NCBI GenBank assembly: GCA_029009155.1
Contig: JAQXJX010000016.1
Span: forward strand, 23,981-87,980
Source of the DNA: Mycoplasmataceae bacterium
GTDB taxonomy: Bacteria; Bacillota_I; Bacilli_A; Mycoplasmatales; Mycoplasmoidaceae
Length of the DNA: 64,000 nucleotides
Reading direction: 5' to 3'
The position numbers were made by a program, and so were the translations under genes. Shown here one piece after another: positions 1 through 10,044 of the stretch. Under the pieces are notes generated by a model, which was not told the DNA's origin, did no database searches, and was given only the letters and a program-made list of their open reading frames with translations. Numbering within the stretch: the first letter of the stretch is position 1; each line of letters starts with the position of its first letter.

Positions 1-585
1 AAAATAGCACCAAGTCAAGTAATTATTGGATCAGATTTTATGTTTGGTATTGATTTTAAAAATGGGTCAGATTTATTATCTTCTTATTTTAAAGTTAAAC
101 CAATACCATGTAATAAAAATTATCAAACATATTTAATTAGAAAATTATATAGTGCAGGTAACATTGAACAAGCAAGAGATTTGCTATGTTTTCCTGTTTT
201 TATTAAAGGAATAGTAACTCATGGAAAAAAGTTAGGAAGACAAATTAGTTTTCCAACTTTAAATTTTTATATTGATATTGATAAAACAATTGATTATAAA
301 CCTGGTGTTTATGCATGTATTGTATCAATTCATAATAAAGAATATAAATCAGCGTTATATGTAGCTACTCCAGAAAATAATTTGCAATTGCTAGAAGCTA
401 ATATTGTAGAAAATTTTCCTTACGTTGATGAACAAGAAAATATTGGTCAGCCAATCAAAGTAGAATTGCTAAAGTATATCAATGAATTAAAAAAAGTTCA
501 TGACATTGATGAACTTAAAGAATGCGTAAATAAAAATGTTTTCTTAGTTAAACAATTTTTTAGAAGAAAAGACAACAAAATTTAA
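1..585 (+). CDS. ribF: Bifunctional riboflavin kinase/FAD synthetase, C-terminal part
   Basis: The reading frame is open from the first base, so the 5' end lies outside the window. The first visible residues, VIIGSDFMFG, match the end of the FAD synthetase (nucleotidyltransferase) domain. Further on, GIVTHGKKLGRQISFPTLN is the signature of the riboflavin kinase domain, which phosphorylates riboflavin to FMN; the adenylyltransferase half then makes FAD. The frame ends in TAA five bases before the convergent HIT gene. About 195 codons are visible, consistent with the second half of a protein near 300 residues. The kinase domain looks complete. Confidence 0.93.
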   Translation, partial: KIAPSQVIIGSDFMFGIDFKNGSDLLSSYFKVKPIPCNKNYQTYLIRKLYSAGNIEQARDLLCFPVFIKGIVTHGKKLGRQISFPTLNFYIDIDKTIDYKPGVYACIVSIHNKEYKSALYVATPENNLQLLEANIVENFPYVDEQENIGQPIKVELLKYINELKKVHDIDELKECVNKNVFLVKQFFRRKDNKI

Positions 586-589
586 TTAA

Positions 590-1000
590 TTATTTATTAA
601 TTTGTTTTTGAATATAGTCTAAATCATTATTGACATAATGATTTTTTTCTAAACCAAATTTAAAGCCTTCTTCTTTTCCGTATTTAGGAATAACATGCAT
701 ATGTATATGCATAACTTCTTGTCCTGCAATTTTACCTTCATTTGATAAGTAGTTAAAACCTCATGGTTTTAATGAAGAATTAGCTATTTTATTAGCAACT
801 TCATGACATAGTTTAATCATGTCAGACAAAACCTCTACTGGAGTTTCACTTAAAAATTTATAGTGTTTTTTGCTAATAATAATAGTATGACCATCTGATA
901 TTGGGTTTACATCTAAAAAAGCAAGAGCATTTTCATTTTCTGCTATGACTCTAGCAGGAATTTCTTTATTTAAAATTGCACAAAATACACAATTAGACAT
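590..1000 (-). CDS. HIT family nucleotide-binding hydrolase
   Basis: A 136-residue histidine-triad protein. It begins MSNCVFCAIL, with the N-terminal CxxC typical of the Hint/HIT branch, and ends with the catalytic triad MHMHIHVIP. Family members hydrolyse nucleoside phosphoramidates or dinucleoside polyphosphates; the physiological substrate here is unknown. One TGA must be read as Trp, in the segment LKPWGFN just upstream of the triad. It converges with ribF (5 bp apart) and is divergently transcribed from the small gene at 1077. The length is normal for the family. Confidence 0.93.
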
Positions 1001-1076
1001 ATAATGATTCCTTAAAATATTTGTATTGTAATTATATATATAATAATAGTATTACAAAGAAGGGAGAGAGCTATAT

Positions 1077-1280
1077 ATGTCAAAAGAACAAGGAAAAATT
1101 GGTGTTTCAGCAGATCAAATTCGTAAGATGGATGAAACTCAATGAAATGAATATCGTAAAGCTTCTTGACTTAGAAAACGTGCATATTATGATGCAGAAA
1201 TGCCAGACTATTATTTAAGTAATAAAGAAAAATACGCAAATTACATTGAGAAATTAGCATCAAGAAAAGGAAGTAAATAG
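1077..1280 (+). CDS. Small conserved-looking hypothetical protein (67 aa)
   Basis: The ATG is preceded by a strong ribosome-binding site (AGAAGGGAGAG). The 67-residue product is highly charged, rich in Lys, Tyr and Glu, with no signal peptide or membrane segment. It reads through two TGA codons as Trp (TQWNEYRK and SWLRKR). I do not recognise the family. It is monocistronic: a divergent HIT gene lies upstream and a Rho-independent terminator overlaps its stop codon. The strong SD, own promoter region and own terminator suggest a real, well-expressed cytosolic protein, perhaps nucleic-acid or ribosome associated given its composition, but that is a guess. Confidence 0.75.
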
Positions 1281-1293
1281 TACTTCTTTTTTT
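1270..1293 (+). terminator. Rho-independent terminator of the 1077 gene
   Basis: Stem GAAGTA (1270-1275) / TACTTC (1281-1286) with loop AATAG, followed by a run of seven T. The stop codon of the small gene forms part of the loop. Confidence 0.8.
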
Positions 1294-1366
1294 ATTATTC
1301 AAAAATAATTTTTATACTTAATGAGAGTTAAATTATTTTTTTGTATTAGGTAGAAAAATATAGTGT

Positions 1367-3112
1367 ATGAAACATTTAAATTTTAAGAAAATAATCAGTT
1401 CTTTGTTTATTGGCAGTTCTATTTTAGTACCTTCAATTTTATCAAGTTGTTCTAATGTAAAAATTGATGCAGAAATTGCTAAACATGATGAAAATGGATG
1501 AAAAAATACAGTTGAAGAATTATCAAATGCAAAAATTCCAACAATATTTTTTAATGTAAGTGCTTCTTTTCAAATTTATCAAAACACATTAATGGTTTTA
1601 TCAGCTGATAGTTTAGCAAAGCAAAAAGGTCATACTTATCAAGATGAAGAATATAAGTTTGCTGATAGAATATCGATCATTACTTCTGATTTATATAAAT
1701 ATAAAACTAAAACTTCACCTTCATTATATGCATATAACTATGGTGAATATGTTTCAGATAATGACATTCTTACAGATGGTATTGATAAAGCTAATAATAT
1801 GTTAATAAGCAATTACGAAGATTTTGATTTATCATTACCTGATTATGTTGATAAAAGCAATGAACTTTCATTAGGTAATTTTAATAAAGTTATTGATACT
1901 TATAATCATATTTTTAAAATGTATGATGAAGCAAGTGGGAAAAGAATGAATTTCAATTTCTTTTTTAATGATTACACACCCTACACAGTTGATGATGAAA
2001 TATTTTCAAAATTTATGGGATTAATATTACCTCGTGCAAATAAAATATACATGTGCTCAGATGGTCGTAATAGTTGATCATATGTTAAAGATAAGTATAT
2101 TAATCAATGAAAAGAAAATGGCTATACTTCAGCTTCTAAACAAAAAGAAATATGGGATAGCTTACATAATGCAAGTAGTATAGATGAAGCAGCAAAAATT
2201 TTTTCAAAAAACAAAATTGCTTTACAAAATAATGAAAATTATTTCCAATGATTTGCTGCTGATAGCAATTTCTATAAATCAGAATTAAATAGTCTACCTG
2301 ATAAAAATTTAACACCAGATACATGAACTAAATATTCTCGTTCCTTATTAGATTGAACAGAATATAAAACTTTATTTAACATGACATCAGATGTTTATAA
2401 TGATTTTTCTAATAAAATTAAAAAGTTCTTTAATTGGCATGAAGGTGAAAAATTTGAAAACTTTGTAAATTATGGAACATATGATCTAAATAAGAAAAAT
2501 TTAATTATTCCATTACCAAAATTTGTTAATACAGCCAATGAAATTAGAGACAATAACATAATAAGTATTTTTAATGAAATAGTTAAATCATATCCTATTG
2601 AACAATACAATTACATTTGAAAAGCTCATCCACGTTCAACACAAGAAGAAATTGAAAGTGGAATCAAACGAATTTTTAATAATCAATTACCACTAAACAC
2701 CATTATTTTAAAAAATACTTACCCATTAGAATTTCTAACATTTCTAGATTGGGATCTTGTTAAAAACAATGTTGAAACTAAATACCATATGATTGATCCA
2801 AATTCATTTGCAAAAGATGAAAATGAGGTTAGTGGTTTATTCGCTGGTTTTAGTTTTGATACAAGCTGTGTTATGTCTACCATGAATGCATTAGCTTTTT
2901 ATAAATTGCCTAATGGTGATCTTTTAGGATGAAATAATGCATTGAAGTTGTTAAGTAATAAATCAATGTTTTTACCAACAAGATTTCAATATTCTGGTGG
3001 AGTAACTGGTGATGATATGTATCAAAATAATTTAGATTTTTTAAAATATGAATATGAACAATTCTGTTCTATTGGTGAATTTCATAAAATGGATTACTTT
3101 AAAAAAATATAA
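1367..3112 (+). CDS. Large surface lipoprotein, possible glycosyltransferase-like C-terminal half
   Basis: A 581-residue protein. It starts with a basic N-terminus, a hydrophobic stretch and a lipobox ILSSC at about residues 24-28, so it is very probably an acylated lipoprotein on the outer face of the membrane. The body is rich in Asn, Lys, Tyr and Asp, with many TGA-encoded Trp. The C-terminal third has IWKAHPRSTQEEI, then a region ending NTYPLEFLTF, then FAGFSFDTSCVMST. This order (HP motif, hydrophobic P-x-E-x-L, Gly/Ser-rich segment) resembles GT-B sialyl/polysialyltransferase-type proteins; this is inference only. It is followed 6 bp later by an Lnt-like gene, so the two may be co-transcribed. 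Confidence 0.8.
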
Positions 3113-3118
3113 ATAATA

Positions 3119-4594
3119 ATGAAAACTTTTATTAAAAATAACCTTGCTACAATACTAACTTATGCTATTTTCTTGATAGGTATCACATTTTGCTGTCTAT
3201 CAAGATTCTCATATAACATATTTTTTAGTGTATTTATTTACCCTACTTGTTTTTTAATATTTAGCAGAAGAACAAATGCAAAAATAGGATTACCATTAAT
3301 TTACTGTGGTTTAGTAATTGGATGGGGTGTTGGCTTAAGCAATGCTTTAGAATCTGTAATAATTGACATAGGCGTTTCATTTGCAATTGCTATTGTTTAT
3401 TTAATGCCATTTTTAGTTGACAAACTTGTTGTTTGTAATTTTTTTAAAACAAGTAAATGGTTACAACCTTTAATGTTTGCATTACTATGAGTTACTATTG
3501 ATGTAATAATTTCATTCCAACCTTTTGGTAACGTTTCTTCAATAGCTTATTCTTTATGTCAAGTATTACACTTGTGTGGAATACTTTCTTTGTTTGGATT
3601 AAATTTTTTAACTTTAATAATTATTTATTTTGATGCTTGTATTGCTGATTTTATTGAAAATAGAAAAATTAAAAAATTAATCCCATGTATTGTTGCATTA
3701 TCATTTGCATCAGTTTATGGTGGAATATACGGAATGTATCCTACAACTAATACATTAAATAAAGCAAAAGTAATGACAACAATTTGTCCTGAAATTAATT
3801 CTGATAAACCCTTATCTTATGAAGAAACCGAAGATGCTTTATTATCATGCGTTAATCGAGCACATAATAATAGCATTAATGCGAATATTTTAGCAACAGC
3901 AGAAGAATGCTTTTACATAAAAGAAAGCAAACGTGATACTTTTAAAACATTTTGTTTAAACAATTGTACTTTTAATGATCTATGTGTTATTATCGGGGTT
4001 AGATTAATACAAGATAATAATGAACAAAAATTTAGAAATGAAGCCTGAATATTTGGTAAAGGTTTACAAAATAAACCTAATGAAGTTTATTTTTATACAT
4101 ATGTAAAAGTACATCCTGTACCTGGTGCTGAAAGCGGAATGATAATAGGTGATGGAACTATTCCTTTAGTTGATACACCATTTGGAAAAATATCTGTAGT
4201 AATTTGCTTAGACTTAGAATTTGAACATTACGTTTCAACAGTTGGGAGAAATGGTGCTGATATTTTAATTGCTCCAAGTTGAGATTGAGATACAGTTCCA
4301 ACTAACCATTCATTAACTAATGCTTTTCGAGCAGTAGAAAATGGTGTAAATTTTATTAGACCTGTTAAATGTGGATATTCTATTGCTACAGATTATAAAG
4401 GTAATATAATTAGTCAATTCTATACAGGAAATATTAGTCAACAAGAAGATCATGTTTTCTATATACCAACAAAAGGTATTTTTACACTTTACCCTTATTT
4501 ATCATTCTTTATTGATTATTTATATCCAGTTACATATTTAACAATATTAGGTTATTGCATTTATAGTAGAAATAAAAACAAGGCTAAATCATAA
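3119..4594 (+). CDS. Apolipoprotein N-acyltransferase-like protein (membrane carbon-nitrogen hydrolase)
   Basis: A 491-residue protein with several N-terminal membrane segments (roughly residues 10-190) followed by a nitrilase-fold domain and a last C-terminal membrane segment, the arrangement of Lnt. A Glu-Lys-Cys triad can be placed: Glu in ATAEECF (about 262), Lys in YVKVHPVPGAE (about 330) and Cys in VVICLDLEFEHY (about 363). Lnt transfers an acyl chain to the N-terminal Cys of diacylated lipoproteins. The usual Lnt CYE is replaced by CLD, so the assignment to lipoprotein N-acylation is likely but not certain. It sits directly after a lipoprotein gene and ends in a good terminator. Confidence 0.8.
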
Positions 4595-4618
4595 TTGATT
4601 CAACCTTGTTATTTTTTT
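4577..4618 (+). terminator. Terminator after the Lnt-like gene
   Basis: Stem AACAAGG (4577-4583) / CCTTGTT (4604-4610) that includes the stop codon, followed by a T-rich run. It faces the convergent SWIB gene. Confidence 0.8.
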
Positions 4619-4626
4619 ATTAATGA

Positions 4627-4869
4627 TTATTTTAAATTAGCTGCAATGATTTTTCCAACTTCGAACATTGTAATGCTGTCTTTTCCAAATAATGGAAGTA
4701 ATTTACTGTCAGCATTAATTTGTCTTCTGTTTTTAGAATCTTGTAGATCTTCTTTTTTAATATAATCTCATAATTTCTTAACAGCTTCAGGACGAGTAAC
4801 TTTTTCTGAACCAATCACATTTGCTAATTCCTTAGAAGGTGTTAATTTAACTTCTGTTATTTTTGCCAT
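4627..4869 (-). CDS. Stand-alone SWIB/MDM2-domain protein
   Basis: An 80-residue protein starting MAKITEVKLTPSKEL after an SD-like GAGAGGA. The SWIB fold signature is clear: KLWDYIKKEDLQDSKNRR followed by I-N-A-D-x-K-L and LPLFGKDSITMFE. TGA encodes the Trp of KLWDYI. SWIB/MDM2 domains occur in eukaryotic chromatin-remodelling subunits and in some bacteria, notably chlamydiae, where they are fused to topoisomerase or stand alone; their bacterial role is poorly understood but DNA/chromatin association is assumed. The gene is monocistronic between a convergent terminator and the divergent ABC transporter. Highly confident on the domain, not on function. Confidence 0.88.
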
Positions 4870-5058
4870 AAATCCTCTCTTATGTTCTTCTATGAAATTA
4901 TTATATATGTATTAATGACTTATTACAAGATAATTATATGTATTCTTTATAAGAATAAAAAAATGCATTTTAGCATTATTGCCTATAAACATGTAATTAC
5001 AAAATGAAATTAATTATAATTATGTATGTATTTTCTTTGTAATAAAAGGAGCAAATTT
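4870..5058. promoter_or_regulatory. Divergent intergenic region between SWIB gene and ABC operon
   Basis: This A+T-rich gap holds the start regions of two divergent genes. A TATAAT-like box occurs at about 5014-5019 on the plus strand. Two short inverted repeats are visible: ATTCTTTATAAGAAT near 4941-4955 and AATGC/GCATT near 4963-4977. No operator family is recognised. Confidence 0.4.
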
Positions 5059-6042
5059 ATGGAATTAAAAACTCAAAATCAAGAAACTATTAATGAAAAT
5101 ATTAAAGTAGATGATTTGATTGTTCTAGATTCAAAAAACATTTCTAAATCTTACAAAAATGTCCAAGTTCTTAATAATATTTCCATTAAAATAGAAAAAG
5201 GTAATGTTTATGGTTTAGTTGGAGAAAATGGTAGTGGTAAAACTACCTTCATGCGTTTAATTACTGGATTACAAAACCCAACAAGTGGAGAATACAGCCT
5301 TTTTAATGTTAATTTTAATGATAAGAAAATTATTCAATCTCGCAAAAAAGTAGCTGGAATAATCGAAGCACCTTCATTTTTTCCTAATTTTACAGCGTTT
5401 GATAATCTTAAATTTCAAGCTACTTTATTAAATGTTAAAACAACTGATGAAGAATTAAAGAGTATTTTAACTAGTGTAGGTTTAAGCGATAGTACTTTAG
5501 ATAAGAAAAAAGTAAAGAACTTTTCTTTGGGTATGAAACAAAGATTAGCAATAGCTATGTGCTTAATCGGAAAACCAGAATTTTTAATTTTAGATGAACC
5601 AATCAACGGTCTTGATCCTGAAGGTGTAGCTGAAATTAGAAAATTAATTAATCATTTAAGTCAAGATAAAAAAATAACTATATTAATTTCTAGTCATATT
5701 TTAAGTGAGTTATCAAAAGTAGCAACTAAATATGGTTTTATTCATAAAGGTAAGTTAGTTCAAGAAATATCAGCTGAAGAATTAGAAAATAGAGTTTCTA
5801 AAAAAACATCAATCATTGTTAATGATGCTGCTGAAGCTACAAAACTTTTAGATGATAAAAAGATTGAATATTCTATGTCAAGCAAACCAAATGAAATTAT
5901 TCTTGATGGTGGAAAGACAATTAAAGAAGTTAATGAAATTTTCAATGGTACAAATATAGAAGTTACTGACATTAAAGTTAACCAAGAAGATTTAGAGTCA
6001 TACTACATTAACTTAGTAAATAGTTCTTCAAAAGGTGTGTAA
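5059..6042 (+). CDS. ABC transporter ATP-binding protein (BcrA/NatA type)
   Basis: A 327-residue ATPase. Walker A is GENGSGKTT, the signature is FSLGMKQR, and Walker B plus catalytic Glu is LILDEPINGLDPEG, with the switch His in ISSHI. A further open codon stretch begins at 5026, but AAAGGAGC lies just before the ATG at 5059, so I choose that start. The C-terminal 100 residues are the extra domain common in bacitracin/lantibiotic-type exporters. It precedes two permease genes (gap 6 bp, then a 1-base overlap), so it forms one exporter complex at the membrane. The substrate is unknown. Confidence 0.93.
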   Translation: MELKTQNQETINENIKVDDLIVLDSKNISKSYKNVQVLNNISIKIEKGNVYGLVGENGSGKTTFMRLITGLQNPTSGEYSLFNVNFNDKKIIQSRKKVAGIIEAPSFFPNFTAFDNLKFQATLLNVKTTDEELKSILTSVGLSDSTLDKKKVKNFSLGMKQRLAIAMCLIGKPEFLILDEPINGLDPEGVAEIRKLINHLSQDKKITILISSHILSELSKVATKYGFIHKGKLVQEISAEELENRVSKKTSIIVNDAAEATKLLDDKKIEYSMSSKPNEIILDGGKTIKEVNEIFNGTNIEVTDIKVNQEDLESYYINLVNSSSKGV

Positions 6043-6048
6043 TAAAAT

Positions 6049-6912
6049 ATGAAAAAACAAAACTTTTTTAATGATCCAATGTTAAAAGAAAATTTGTTTA
6101 ATTTAACAAAATTTAATTTCTTATATTTTAAAAAAATCGTTTTTACCTATGTCGCTTTAGGCTTGTCAGTATTATCATCAATTTTCTTACCCTTACTTAT
6201 TTTGTTAATTATTTGTATCACAAATTCTGCAGGTAAACCTGGTATATCAGGTCTTGGAAATCTTGCGATTGTTTCCCCTTTTTATGCAGGCATATTTACT
6301 ACTCTTTTTATTATCATTTTAATATCAGTAAAACAAAAAGATGAAAATAAAAATGGAATATGAAGAAATAAAATTCTAACTGGTAATTCAAGATTACAAA
6401 TTTTGGCTTCTGAATATATTGCATCATTTATTATTTTTACACTTTATTTCATAATAGCTATATTAGCTAATATTATTGTTTTTGCAATTCTTATTGGTAC
6501 ACAAGCTAAAGTATTAAGTAATCCTTATTATCAAAATTTAGGTATGCAAGCATTCAACTCTTATTGTGTTGGAATTAGTTGATTAATTACTATTTTATTG
6601 TTGAATTCTTTGTTTTGTGATTTAAAACTAAAATTTGTTGGATTTATTTTCTTAGCAGTATTAATGATTTCCTATTATGCTGCAAGTTTTACTGCTTCAA
6701 TAATACAAGAGAATGAAGGTCTATTTACTTTTACTTTATTTAGTCCAATGACTGCAATTCAATCTTGTCAAATTAAATTTGGAATTTTTAATTATACTCC
6801 TTTACATATAAATACTGACTCATATAATTACATGTCACTAACATTAATACCTTGAGATATCATATGTGCAATTGGTTCAATTTATGTATGAAGACAAAAG
6901 GAGCTAAAATAA
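6049..6912 (+). CDS. ABC transporter permease, first subunit
   Basis: A 287-residue polytopic membrane protein with about six hydrophobic segments, starting MKKQNFFNDP. The first TM is preceded by a short cytoplasmic arm, and the segment WRNKILTGNSR resembles the intracellular loop found in ABC-2 type permeases. TGA codons supply several Trp. It follows the ATPase by 6 bp, and its TAA overlaps the ATG of the second permease by one base, so translation is probably coupled. The partner carries an equivalent loop (YRNKIITGNDR), showing that the two permeases are distant paralogues that likely form a heterodimeric pore. Confidence 0.87.
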
Positions 6913-7823
6913 TGATTCAATCTTCACAAATTAATAGATACACAAATTTTATTAATCTATTAAGATTAAACTTTAAACTTTTAACAAAAAGTATTAGTTT
7001 TTATGTAATACTAGCTATTTTATTTGTTGGATCTATTCTGATTAATTTCTTGATCTACAGAAATGGAGGAAGTTTTAGAATAGCATTATCTACACTAACT
7101 CCTGAATTCTTATTATCAATTTGTTTATCAATAACATTATTCAACTTATTATCATCACAATATCGAGACGGGTTTTATCGTAATAAAATTATCACAGGTA
7201 ATGATAGAAGTTCAATTTACTTTGCAGATTTAACATTTGCAGCAATTATTAGTATTTTATTTGCACTTGTTATAATTATTATTCAACCAATAATGTATTC
7301 AATTGTTTCGATTAGTGGTAATCCATCATTAGGTGGTGAAAGTGCACTATGAAAAGCTGGGAAATTATTAAGTTTATATAATAGTACATTTCCTCTATAT
7401 GTCTTAACTGATATTTTTACAGCTTTAACAGTTTGTTCATTTGTTACTATGATTGTTAGTGTGTTAAACATTAGTATCAAATGAGAACAAACTATTATAT
7501 ATACATCAATTATTTTTCTTTCTCTAATAAGTTGTTTTTGTTCATTAATGGATATTGTTCCTGATTTGGATTTTAGAAAAGAGATTGTTTATAGTAATAA
7601 TACATGTTTCTTTATTCCATTTTCATTACCATTTGGATCACCTAATGTTGCAAATTTATATCATTACTTTTTAAGCATAGAATGGTCTAATGGTGTAGGT
7701 GTTAAATCCAACATATTAGTTAATTTTAATAGTGCTTGATATTGCTGCATAGTTCAAATTGCATATAGCATTTTATTTATCTTTATTGGTGTAACATCAT
7801 ATAATAAGAAGAACTTTAAATAA
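6912..7823 (+). CDS. ABC transporter permease, second subunit
   Basis: A 303-residue membrane protein with about six hydrophobic segments. The start codon overlaps the stop of the preceding permease (TAATG). The loop FYRNKIITGNDRSS matches the WRNKILTGNSR loop of the first permease, so both belong to the ABC-2 type. It probably forms the export pore with that subunit, powered by the ATPase at 5059. A longer open frame begins at 6852, inside the upstream gene, but the coupled ATG at 6912 is preferred. The deoxyribosyltransferase gene follows 17 bp later. Confidence 0.87.
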
Positions 7824-7840
7824 GTCTAATTTATAACAAT

Positions 7841-8350
7841 ATGAAAAAAATCTACTTCGGTGCACCTTTATTTAGTAAATCAGAACAAATGTTTAATGAT
7901 TTTGTAGCAAATAAAATTGACGAGTTAAACAAATTTAAAATTTATGTTCCTCAAAGAAATGAGGCTATTAATGATAAAAGAAATTGTGCTACTGCAATTC
8001 AAATTTATGATGGTGATACAAACGAGCTTCTTACAACAGATATTTTAATAGCAGTAATTGATGGACTTGCTATTGATCCTGGTTTAGCTACAGAAATAGG
8101 ATGATTTGCTCGAGAAATTGAGTTAAATCCTAATAGCAATAAGATTATCTTAGGTTTATACACAGATTGTCGTGATGGTACTAATGTAACAATTAAAGAA
8201 ACATTAGATCAAAAAGCTGCAATGCTAAATAATAATATTGCTGAAAGTCAATTTTCATATGTAAATCTTTATAGTGTTGGAGCAATTAAAAAATATGGTA
8301 AATTGTTCAAAACAGTTGAAGAATTAATTGATTTTTTGAAAAAATATTAA
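7841..8350 (+). CDS. Nucleoside 2-deoxyribosyltransferase
   Basis: A 169-residue cytosolic enzyme starting MKKIYFGAPLFSKSE, a family hallmark, with the active-site region IAVIDGLAIDPGLATEIGW; the Asp and the Glu of ATEIGW match the catalytic positions of the PF05014 family. It exchanges bases between deoxyribonucleosides and supports nucleotide salvage in bacteria that cannot make purines or pyrimidines. The deoxynucleoside kinase at 31056 would act in the same pathway. It may be transcribed with the ABC exporter upstream, and a hairpin follows the stop. Confidence 0.92.
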
Positions 8351-8399
8351 TTTTTTTGTAAAAAACAAATCTTTATTTTATTTTTATGTATTATATATA

Positions 8400-8433
8400 C
8401 ATACTCTTTTTTCTCAAGGAGTATGCTATTTTT
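8400..8433 (+). terminator. Hairpin with T run, probable terminator
   Basis: CATACTC (8400-8406) / GAGTATG (8419-8425) with a 12-nt loop, then CTATTTTTAT. It can end the deoxyribosyltransferase transcript; since it lies before rplK it could instead be part of that leader. Confidence 0.55.
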
Positions 8434-8442
8434 ATTGTAGCA

Positions 8443-8476
8443 AGTGGAAGTAATTTATTAATTACGTTAAACCACG
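8443..8476 (+). promoter_or_regulatory. Candidate L1/L11 autoregulatory leader hairpin
   Basis: GTGG (8444-8447) pairs with CCAC (8472-8475), and inside it GTAAT (8450-8454) pairs with ATTAC (8461-8465), leaving purine-rich internal bulges. L1 represses the L11-L1 operon by binding an mRNA copy of its 23S site, a bulged helix with a GTGGAAG-like strand. The placement, about 40 nt before the start codon, fits; the identity is inference. Confidence 0.4.
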
Positions 8477-8513
8477 TAGAGATATATCACAATTATATAG
8501 GAGGATTATACTT

Positions 8514-8990
8514 GTGGCTGCAAAACAAAAACAAATATCACGTATTGCAAAAATACAATTAATCGGTGGACAAGCTAAACCAGGACCTGCATTAGCATCA
8601 ATTGGTATTAACATGGCTGAATTCACTAAACAATTTAATGATTTAACAAGAAAAGACCGTAATGGTGATGTAGTACCATGTGTTATTACTGCATATTCTG
8701 ACAAATCATTTAATTTTGTTATTAAATCAACACCATCAAGTGTTTTATTAAAGAGAGCTGCTAAAGTTGAAACAGCTGGTAAAAACCAACTAACTGATAC
8801 TGTAGCAACTATTACAAAAGAACAAGCTTTAGAAATTGCTAAACAAAAAATGGCAGATTTAAATGCTTATGATGAAGAAGCTGCTCTAAGAATGATTGCT
8901 GGTACAGCAAAACAAATGGGTATTAAAATTAAAGATGTAGATCTTTGCCCAAGAAAAACTGAAAAATTAGCAAAGAAGGGAAATAAATAA
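8514..8990 (+). CDS. rplK: 50S ribosomal protein L11
   Basis: A 158-residue protein starting at GTG with TAGGAGGA seven bases upstream. [17 protein letters not shown] is the L11 N-terminal signature, and the C-terminal rRNA-binding domain ends [15 protein letters not shown]11 binds the GTPase-associated centre of 23S rRNA and takes part in factor binding and the stringent response. It is slightly longer than the usual 141 residues because of a basic C-terminal tail. rplA follows two bases after its stop, and the leader hairpin upstream suggests L1 feedback control of both genes. Confidence 0.97.
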   Translation: MAAKQKQISRIAKIQLIGGQAKPGPALASIGINMAEFTKQFNDLTRKDRNGDVVPCVITAYSDKSFNFVIKSTPSSVLLKRAAKVETAGKNQLTDTVATITKEQALEIAKQKMADLNAYDEEAALRMIAGTAKQMGIKIKDVDLCPRKTEKLAKKGNK

Positions 8991-8992
8991 TT

Positions 8993-9673
8993 ATGGCTGG
9001 TAAAAAATATATTGCTGCTAAAAAATTAGTTGACCCTAAAAAAGTTTATAGTGTAGCTGAAGCTGTTGATTTAGCTAAAAAAACATCAACAACTAAATTC
9101 GATTCATCAATTGATATTGCTATTAAGTTAAACGTAGATACAACTAAAGCTGAACAACAATTAAGAGGTACTATGACTCTTCCTCATTACTTTGGAAAAG
9201 TTTCTCGTATTTTAGTAATTGATGATTCTATTACATTTGAACAAGCTAAAATGGCTGGTGCTGACTTCTTCGGTGGTGATGAAAAAATTGCTGAAGTTAA
9301 AGATGGTTGATTAGATTTCGATGTTTTAATTACAACACCAAAATTCATGCCTAAAATTAGTAAATTAGGTAAAGTATTAGGTCCTAAAGGATTAATGCCA
9401 AACCCTAAATTAGGTACAGTTACTACTGATGTACTTAAAACAATTAAAGAATTCAAAGGTGGTAAATCAACATACCGTACAGATACTTATGGTAATGTAC
9501 ACATGATTGTTGGTAAAGCTTCTGCTGCTAATGAAAAAATCATTGAAAACATTGATGCTTTAATTTCATTCATTAAAACAAAGAGACCATCAACTGTTAA
9601 AGGTGAATACATTAAATCAATTTATATTTCATCTTCAATGGGTCCATCAATTAAAGTTGCATTTGAAAAATAA
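8993..9673 (+). CDS. rplA: 50S ribosomal protein L1
   Basis: A 226-residue protein beginning MAGKKYIAAKKLVD; the region KISKLGKVLGPKGLMPNPK is the L1 signature. One internal TGA (DGWLDFDV) is Trp. L1 forms the mobile stalk near the ribosomal E site and acts as the translational repressor of its own operon. It is separated from rplK by two bases. The length is normal and a strong terminator follows. Confidence 0.97.
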
Positions 9674-9697
9674 TCATTGTAGCTTAATAATTTAGAA

Positions 9698-9727
9698 ATA
9701 GTTAGACATTAGTCTAACTATTTTTTT
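9698..9727 (+). terminator. Terminator of the rplK-rplA operon
   Basis: Perfect 10-bp stem ATAGTTAGAC (9698-9707) / GTCTAACTAT (9712-9721), loop ATTA, then seven T. Confidence 0.92.
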
Positions 9728-10044
9728 ATCTTAGACAGTAAAAGTTAATTTATACCACTAGGAGGAATTATAACAAGAAGACCCAAGCCCTGACAAGCAG
9801 TATGAATAATTAAAAAAACAAAACAAGAATTTCACATATCACAAAACTATATTGATTTAAATTAGATAAAAGTGAGATTAATGCTTTGAAAGCAATGCTA
9901 AATAACGCACTTTTTATTAATTAACTAAATGATGTTTTGGTAAATAAAAAATAAAATATCTTAACTAGTAGAATAAAAACAATTCCATAATTAAGATATT
10001 TGATTTAGTATGAGTTTTGAAATAAACAGTAACTATTAAATTTA
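9728..10044. other. Intergenic region with a small orphan reading frame
   Basis: About 317 bases without a recognised gene. A near-perfect SD, AGGAGG at 9760-9765, precedes a frame from 9770 (non-ATG, ATA) to a TAG at 9863-9865. Its 31 residues contain RRPKPWQAVWIIKKTKQEF, with TGA as Trp. It may be the decayed start of a lost gene such as a transposase, but I cannot name it. An inverted repeat AAATATCTTAA / TTAAGATATTT lies near 9954 and 9993 and may help end the convergent glycosyltransferase transcript. Nothing else is evident. Confidence 0.35.
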
